Assembly: GCF_012516395.1 (NCBI RefSeq)
Contig: NZ_CP051206.1
Coordinates: 372,001-436,000 of the forward strand
Source of the DNA: Dolichospermum flos-aquae CCAP 1403/13F
GTDB lineage: Bacteria > Cyanobacteriota > Cyanobacteriia > Cyanobacteriales > Nostocaceae
Length of the DNA stretch: 64,000 bases
Reading direction: 5' to 3'
In this document: one piece after another, positions 59,024 through 64,000 of the stretch
Layout of the letters: each line of letters begins with the position of its first letter
Position numbering within the stretch: position 1 is the first letter of the stretch
The notes under the pieces: generated by a model
What the model was told of the DNA's origin: nothing
The model's database searches: none
Seen by the model: only the letters and a program-made list of their open reading frames with translations
Position numbers and translations under genes: made by a program

Positions 59024-59242
59024 ATGCTCATGGAAATTCAAGAACTTAAAGCAATAATTAAAGAAAGCATCCGCGAAGTTCTGCGAGAAGAAAGAATGTT
59101 ACTTTGTCAAGTCCTCATACCCTATGTAAGTGACGAAGAACAAGAAGAACTAGATGAAATGTTTGGTTCACCATCAGATTATGAAGATGAAGAATTAGTT
59201 GATATGACAGAGTGGGTGAAAAATGGCCATAAAATTTCGTAA
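59024..59242 (+). CDS. RelB/ParD-like antitoxin
   Basis: This 72-residue acidic protein has a N-terminal helix ELKAIIKESIREVLREER and a glutamate-rich tail (DEEQEELDEMFG...). It overlaps the RelE-like gene by 20 bp. ATG 59030 is an alternative start. Antitoxin role is inferred mainly from its partner. Confidence 0.7.
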   Translation: MLMEIQELKAIIKESIREVLREERMLLCQVLIPYVSDEEQEELDEMFGSPSDYEDEELVDMTEWVKNGHKIS

Positions 59243-59501
59243 GAATGCTATTAAGTTTTTAGAAAAAGCAAATCTTGAAGATACTGAGAAAATTCAGGAA
59301 AAAATATCTCAACTTCTAGCTTTTGTCGAAGAACAGGCTATTATTCCCTTTACAGAACTTGATATTAAAAAAATGAAGGGAGAGTGGGAAGGATTTTATA
59401 GATTACGTATCGGTAAAATCAGAATTGTCTTTACAGTTAATACCCAATCTGGTGAAGTTGAAATTTTCACAATTGGTACAAGAGGAGATGTTTATAAATA
59501 A
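59223..59501 (+). CDS. RelE/ParE-family toxin
   Basis: This 92-residue toxin has FRKNAIKFLEKANLEDTEKI, then GEWEGFYRLRIGKIRIVFTV, the conserved RelE core (Y-R-L-R-x-G-x-x-R), and a final GTRGDVYK. It is full length and coupled to the preceding antitoxin. It would stabilise element 2 in dividing cells. Confidence 0.85.
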   Translation: MAIKFRKNAIKFLEKANLEDTEKIQEKISQLLAFVEEQAIIPFTELDIKKMKGEWEGFYRLRIGKIRIVFTVNTQSGEVEIFTIGTRGDVYK

Positions 59502-59537
59502 AAGTTTTTAAATTAATAAAGATGTGCATTGTGGGGA

Positions 59538-59582
59538 TGCGATAGCGTTCGCGGTAGCGTCCCGGAGGGAACTAGCGCGACC
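59538..59582. repeat. Dispersed repeat related to the insert in the ligase gene
   Basis: GCGATAGCGTTCGCGGTAGC...GGGAACTAGCGC is the reverse complement, with few changes, of the in-frame insert at 12314-12366. Copies with the core GCGATAGCGAAGCG also occur at 47676 and (inverted) 24010. Confidence 0.75.
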
Positions 59583-59686
59583 TAGGAATCATATTTAGTG
59601 TGTCCAAGTAAGTGATTTAATGCTTTAATTAGGATTAAGGATATAACTTTGAGAATTATTATCAATTCAAAGATAAGGAGATAAAG

Positions 59687-59867
59687 ATGCAAATTGCAGT
59701 CAAGCCAGATCAAGAAAAATACATTTCAAGTTGGTAAATTGACAGTTTTTAATATTGGTGGTAACAAAGTTAGACTAATTGCAGCAATTCATTATAACCG
59801 CCAAAAAATCTATATCCGTGCTGTGCTAACACATTCAGAATATGATGAAGGAAAGTGGAAAGAATAA
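59687..59867 (+). pseudogene. HigB toxin remnant
   Basis: An ATG at 59687 gives 16 codons and a stop. In another frame FQVGKLTVFNIGGNKVRLIAAIHYNRQKIYIRAVLTHSEYDEGKWKE matches the C-terminal half of HigB toxins. The N-terminal half is deleted and frameshifted. Confidence 0.75.
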
Positions 59868-60100
59868 TGCAAACTTTAAACTTTGAAAAAACCATTAATG
59901 CTTGGTCATCCATTGCCGAAAATGTCTTTGTTCCTCACACAGAACAGGAATATGAAAACTTAGTTGATATACTAGATTCTCTGATAGATCAAGTTGGTGA
60001 AGATGAAAACCATCCCCTTGCTTCACTCATGGAAGTCATCGGAGTTTTAATTGAAAACTATGAAAATGAACATATTCCTGAACTAGAGGATATAGATTAA
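59867..60100 (+). pseudogene. HigA antitoxin, C-terminus lost
   Basis: This 77-residue frame overlaps the HigB stop (TAATG). SIAENVFVPHTEQEYENLVDILDSLID and HPLASLMEVIGVLIENYE match the N-terminal half of HigA. It stops at IPELEDID, before the usual Cro-type HTH, so it cannot bind DNA as HigA does. Confidence 0.72.
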
Positions 60101-60129
60101 CTATTGGGAAGTAATTTTTAATTGCTGAA

Positions 60130-60747
60130 TTACCCGCCATTTTGCATCATCCAAACTAACATACCCAAAATTTCTTCCACAGGTGGGAGAGCATAATCCA
60201 TTAAATCAATAGTAACAAGATCATTTTCCAACTTCAGGAAACGCCATTGTGTACCACTACTAATTACACCATAAATAACACGAAGGGGATTATTTTTAGC
60301 AGCATTAAATCTTTGCGCGGCCACCATCTCTGCAATACATTGTCCAAACCCAGTTCTTAAATCAGCCTTTTTTGCTTCAACAATGACAATTACCGGGGCT
60401 TCAATTTCTAAAACTTCAGGAGAACTACTTAATAGAAAATCGCAAATTCCATTAAGTCCTACGGACTCATCAACTGTAAAATCTTCACCCGAAAATAAAC
60501 TAATTTGCCGATTTAAAATTCTTCTGACTTCTAACAAAACTGGGTAAATAATCCCTTCCGAACGTGCTTTTTCACTAGCAGAACCAGCCAGCGGTAAACT
60601 TTCTTCAAGATATGCTTTTAGCGTCACAGATGGTTCAATTTTTTCAAGAATAGGAATAAAACGCCCACCTTCCTGAGTTTTTAAACCAAAAGCTTCTTTA
60701 ACCTTACCAATAGATGTAAATTGACTATAAGACATATCTTGTAACAT
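60130..60747 (-). CDS. PD-(D/E)xK-like conserved cyanobacterial protein
   Basis: In this 205-residue protein GICDFLLSSSPEVLEIEAPVIVIVEAKK gives an Asp followed by Glu-Ala-Lys, the PD-(D/E)xK pattern found in HsdR-N and Uma2-like proteins, then GFGQCIAEMVAAQRF. Such genes are numerous in Nostocales, usually with unknown function. It lies just behind the recombinase gene on the same strand. A TCACGCAGAGGCGCAAAG-type repeat separates them. Confidence 0.6.
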   Translation of the reverse strand: MLQDMSYSQFTSIGKVKEAFGLKTQEGGRFIPILEKIEPSVTLKAYLEESLPLAGSASEKARSEGIIYPVLLEVRRILNRQISLFSGEDFTVDESVGLNGICDFLLSSSPEVLEIEAPVIVIVEAKKADLRTGFGQCIAEMVAAQRFNAAKNNPLRVIYGVISSGTQWRFLKLENDLVTIDLMDYALPPVEEILGMLVWMMQNGG

Positions 60748-60795
60748 TCCTAGTTTTATAAAATTACTCTTTGCGCCTCTGCGTGAGGCTAACTC

Positions 60796-62223
60796 TTATC
60801 CTAACTCAATTTTTATCAAACTGTGTCCCATCTGCAACCTCAATCTTTCATTGTCAATTCTCAACCTCTCATTTTCCTGTTCCAATCTAATTACAATATC
60901 TTGTAGATCTTCAACTTTTGATTTTTTCTTAATTGCTTCCTCAATTGCCACCTTGCGATTTTCTAGACTAAACCACTTTTGATAAATAGATGTGTGCATA
61001 TTCACAGAATGACCCAAATTATCAGCAGCAGCTTTAATCGGAATCCCCATCAAATGCGCTCGAATTGCCCAACCATGCCGCAAATCATAGGGTTGAAAAG
61101 GAATCCCCACAAATCTAAACCATCTATCTGTACCATGTCGCGCAGAGTTGATTTCTCGACTGGTAACTTTATCTTTAATTTTTGCTTTTAATAATTCAAT
61201 TGCTTCGGTATCCGTGGTTAAATTAAAACTTTCCACCCAACGCGGATATAATGGTAAAGCTTCCCTTTCTCCCGTTTTACATTCTTGATTCACACGCCAT
61301 GTATTCATCGTATTTTCTGATGATAACCACCAATTTAAATCAGGATTAACAAAAATTTCAATCGGTCTTAATCCATAGGTTGCTAACATCCCATAAACCC
61401 ATCTCCACAATTTCCAATTATTTCTATCTTCCCTAGTTGTTAACTTACTAGAACGATTAATTGCATAGGTTTCAAACTTGAGATATTCTTGTTCTATGTC
61501 TGCATCAGTGGGTATATCACGTTTACGTTGAGAAATAGCCTTAATTTTTAAATTACTTAATTCTGGAACTTCTAAACCAGAACATTTACATAAAACCCTA
61601 ATTACCTTAATTAATTCATTTTTTACACTATCGGAAGATGGGCAAAATTTCACAGCATCAATAAAATTGGCATTTATTGCTAATTTATCCTTTGGCAAAT
61701 GTGTTTTAGCAATATAGAAATAACTATTAAAAGTATTGTTACTTTTGAGAGTCCGTTTCCTAGTTTGGAAATAATTGTTTTCAAACTCAGAAACCAACTC
61801 ACCTATCGTGATAAATTTCGCTTTAAATCTAGTTTTGCCTAAATATTTATCAGTCCAAATAAATTGTTTTCTGGCAATTAATTTGCCTAACTCATTAGCT
61901 TCTTCTTCTGCCGTATTTAAACCATCAAAACTAAAAGGAATACCCAAAGAAATATCATATTGCTTTGTGCCGCTACCGTTTTTATCAATATCACCTGGTT
62001 TAATAGGTAAGGTAGTTCTCAACTGTAATGAATTGCCGGATTTTCTCACAGAAACACTCACCCTAGCGGCTCTTAGTCTAGCATTAATTGCCTTTAATTC
62101 TGTTGTCAGTTTTGCCGTTAAGTGATTTTCCTGGTTTTCTACTGCTTGCATTCTGCCTAAATATCCCCCGTCGGTAATAGCTGTTTGGTGAAAATCGGCA
62201 AATGCTTCCTGTGTTCTGTCCAT
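60796..62223 (-). CDS. Tyrosine recombinase, XisA/XisC-like
   Basis: This 475-residue excisase has Arg286 (YGLRPIEI), Lys316 (CKTGEREA), box II PYDLRHGWAIR with Tyr379-x-x-Arg382 instead of His-x-x-Arg, His405 (NLGHS) and nucleophile Tyr414 (TSIYQKW). Residues 436-466 form a leucine-rich coiled coil after the catalytic domain. The protein is of the type that excises the nifD and hupL elements of Anabaena. Its position just inside the right border and its inward direction make it the excisase of element 2. Confidence 0.92.
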   Translation of the reverse strand: MDRTQEAFADFHQTAITDGGYLGRMQAVENQENHLTAKLTTELKAINARLRAARVSVSVRKSGNSLQLRTTLPIKPGDIDKNGSGTKQYDISLGIPFSFDGLNTAEEEANELGKLIARKQFIWTDKYLGKTRFKAKFITIGELVSEFENNYFQTRKRTLKSNNTFNSYFYIAKTHLPKDKLAINANFIDAVKFCPSSDSVKNELIKVIRVLCKCSGLEVPELSNLKIKAISQRKRDIPTDADIEQEYLKFETYAINRSSKLTTREDRNNWKLWRWVYGMLATYGLRPIEIFVNPDLNWWLSSENTMNTWRVNQECKTGEREALPLYPRWVESFNLTTDTEAIELLKAKIKDKVTSREINSARHGTDRWFRFVGIPFQPYDLRHGWAIRAHLMGIPIKAAADNLGHSVNMHTSIYQKWFSLENRKVAIEEAIKKKSKVEDLQDIVIRLEQENERLRIDNERLRLQMGHSLIKIELG

Positions 62224-62312
62224 ACCCTAGATTTACCCTAATAAAAAAACTGTTCACTCCAGACAATGATTGCGGCAAACATAGTTGAAAATGAACATTT
62301 TCCGGCTTTTAA

Positions 62313-62783
<471 letters not shown>

Positions 62784-62945
62784 TTCACTGCTAAGAAAGA
62801 ATTTTCTAGTACCAGGAAAAAGGCAGAGAGCAGCACATCAAAAGCTCTCACCTTTGACCAACATTTCCCTATCGCTACAGGGGACTTCATGTCCCCAAAC
62901 ACCTCATCCCTATTTCCGTTCCTTTAGGAGCAAGAGAGATTAACA

Positions 62946-64000
62946 ATGACTTCGACCGACGACAAGAAGATTGTTGAACAAAGAAAAGAACTAGTTAAAG
63001 AAGTTCTCAAAGCTTACCCCGAAAAAGCTGCTAAGAAGCGTGAAAAGCATTTAAACGTATTTGAAGAAGGTAAGGCTGATTGTGGTGTTAAATCTAACAT
63101 CAAATCCTTACCTGGTGTAATGACCGCTCGTGGTTGTGCTTACGCAGGTTCTAAAGGTGTGGTTTGGGGTCCTATTAAGGACATGATCCACATCAGTCAC
63201 GGTCCTGTTGGTTGCGGTTACTGGTCTTGGTCTGGTCGTCGTAACTACTACTTAGGTACAACAGGTATTGATACCTTTGGTACTATGCACTTCACCTCCG
63301 ACTTCCAAGAACGCGACATCGTGTTTGGTGGTGACAAGAAACTGACTAAATTAATTGAAGAATTAGATGTATTATTCCCCTTAAACCGTGGGGTTTCTAT
63401 TCAATCTGAATGTCCTATCGGTTTGATTGGGGATGACATCGAAGCAGTAGCTAGAAAGACATCCAAAACCATCGGTAAGCCAGTTATTCCCGTCCGTTGC
63501 GAAGGTTTCCGTGGTGTGTCTCAGTCTTTAGGACACCACATCGCTAACGACATGATTCGTGACTGGGTATTCCCCAAAGCAGATCAAGGTAAGAAAGACG
63601 GTACATTGAAGTTTGAAGGCACTCCTTATGACGTAGCCATCATTGGTGACTATAACATCGGTGGTGATGCTTGGGCCAGCCGGATTTTGTTAGAAGAAAT
63701 CGGTTTGCGCGTTGTTGCTCAATGGTCTGGTGACGGTACAATCAACGAAATGTTGATGACCCCCAACGTGAAGATGAACCTCATCCACTGTTACCGCTCG
63801 ATGAACTACATCAGCCGTCACATGGAAGAAGCTTATGGTATACCCTGGTTAGAATATAACTTCTTTGGTCCTACCAAAATTGCTGAATCTTTACGCGAAA
63901 TCGCTTCTAAGTTTGATGCGAAGATCCAAGCAAATGCTGAAAAAGTAATTGCTAAGTACCAACCTACCATGGATGCGATCGTTAGTCAATATCGCCCCCG
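62946..64000 (+). CDS. nifD: Nitrogenase MoFe protein alpha chain (partial, runs off window)
   Basis: The first 351 codons have no stop in the window. P-cluster cysteines are in [21 protein letters not shown] and [10 protein letters not shown]. The FeMo-co cysteine lies in [17 protein letters not shown] precedes ATG 62946. It lies 162 bp after nifH in the usual order. The 3' end, where the nifD element sits in Anabaena PCC 7120, is beyond the window. Confidence 0.96.
   Translation, partial: MTSTDDKKIVEQRKELVKEVLKAYPEKAAKKREKHLNVFEEGKADCGVKSNIKSLPGVMTARGCAYAGSKGVVWGPIKDMIHISHGPVGCGYWSWSGRRNYYLGTTGIDTFGTMHFTSDFQERDIVFGGDKKLTKLIEELDVLFPLNRGVSIQSECPIGLIGDDIEAVARKTSKTIGKPVIPVRCEGFRGVSQSLGHHIANDMIRDWVFPKADQGKKDGTLKFEGTPYDVAIIGDYNIGGDAWASRILLEEIGLRVVAQWSGDGTINEMLMTPNVKMNLIHCYRSMNYISRHMEEAYGIPWLEYNFFGPTKIAESLREIASKFDAKIQANAEKVIAKYQPTMDAIVSQYRP

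Overview
The window is a piece of chromosome from a filamentous, heterocyst-forming cyanobacterium (Nostocales type). The reasons are a nifB-fdxN-nifS-nifU-nifH-nifD cluster in the Anabaena/Nostoc order, many HIP1 octamers (GCGATCGC), heptameric short tandem repeats (STRR) between genes, a ferredoxin-type sulfite reductase, low GC, and above all nif genes interrupted by DNA elements that carry their own site-specific recombinases.

1-7.8 kb: wreckage of a nonribosomal peptide synthetase (NRPS) on the minus strand. It has an internally deleted A domain, an E domain deleted at a GGGAACA heptamer array, and a 3' end cut off by a decayed ISAs1-type element. An Asp/Asn beta-hydroxylase gene lies beside it. 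8.1-21.9 kb: eleven co-directional plus-strand genes (MFS exporter, esterase-fold protein with Cys in the nucleophile elbow, BtrH_N/C39-like protein, carrier protein, acyl-AMP ligase, GT39-like membrane glycosyltransferase, GtrA, dolichol-phosphate-mannose-synthase-like GT2, methyltransferase, GH13 enzyme, SbmA/BacA-like ABC transporter). These look like an uncharacterised acyl-transfer and glycosylation cluster. 21.9-25.2 kb: insertion sequences, then an excisionase-like gene and a XisA/XisC-like tyrosine recombinase next to tRNA-Arg(TCT). 25.2-35.1 kb: two decayed genes, an HTH protein, sulfite reductase, a DUF6883/DUF4926 pair, miaB and two GT4 glycosyltransferases.

36.2-64 kb: the nif region. 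nifB, fdxN, nifS and nifU are intact. nifH is broken into three pieces by two unrelated elements. Element 1 (12,983 bp between 13-bp direct repeats) carries a XisF-like serine recombinase, an intact IscB nuclease with a candidate omegaRNA, a decayed type I restriction-modification (R-M) locus and two toxin-antitoxin pairs. Element 2 (8,259 bp between 9-bp direct repeats) carries a XisA/XisC-like tyrosine recombinase, a four-gene R-M operon that includes a circularly permuted C5 methyltransferase, and toxin-antitoxin genes. Precise removal of both joins 152 + 281 + 443 bp into an uninterrupted 291-residue NifH. In each element the recombinase gene sits just inside the right border and reads inward. 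nifD follows and runs off the window.

How it fits together: NifB, NifS, NifU and FdxN supply clusters and electrons for nitrogenase. NifH (Fe protein) can be made only after two separate recombinases have acted, presumably during heterocyst differentiation. The defence and addiction cargo suggests that both elements are genomic islands domesticated as developmentally excised insertions.
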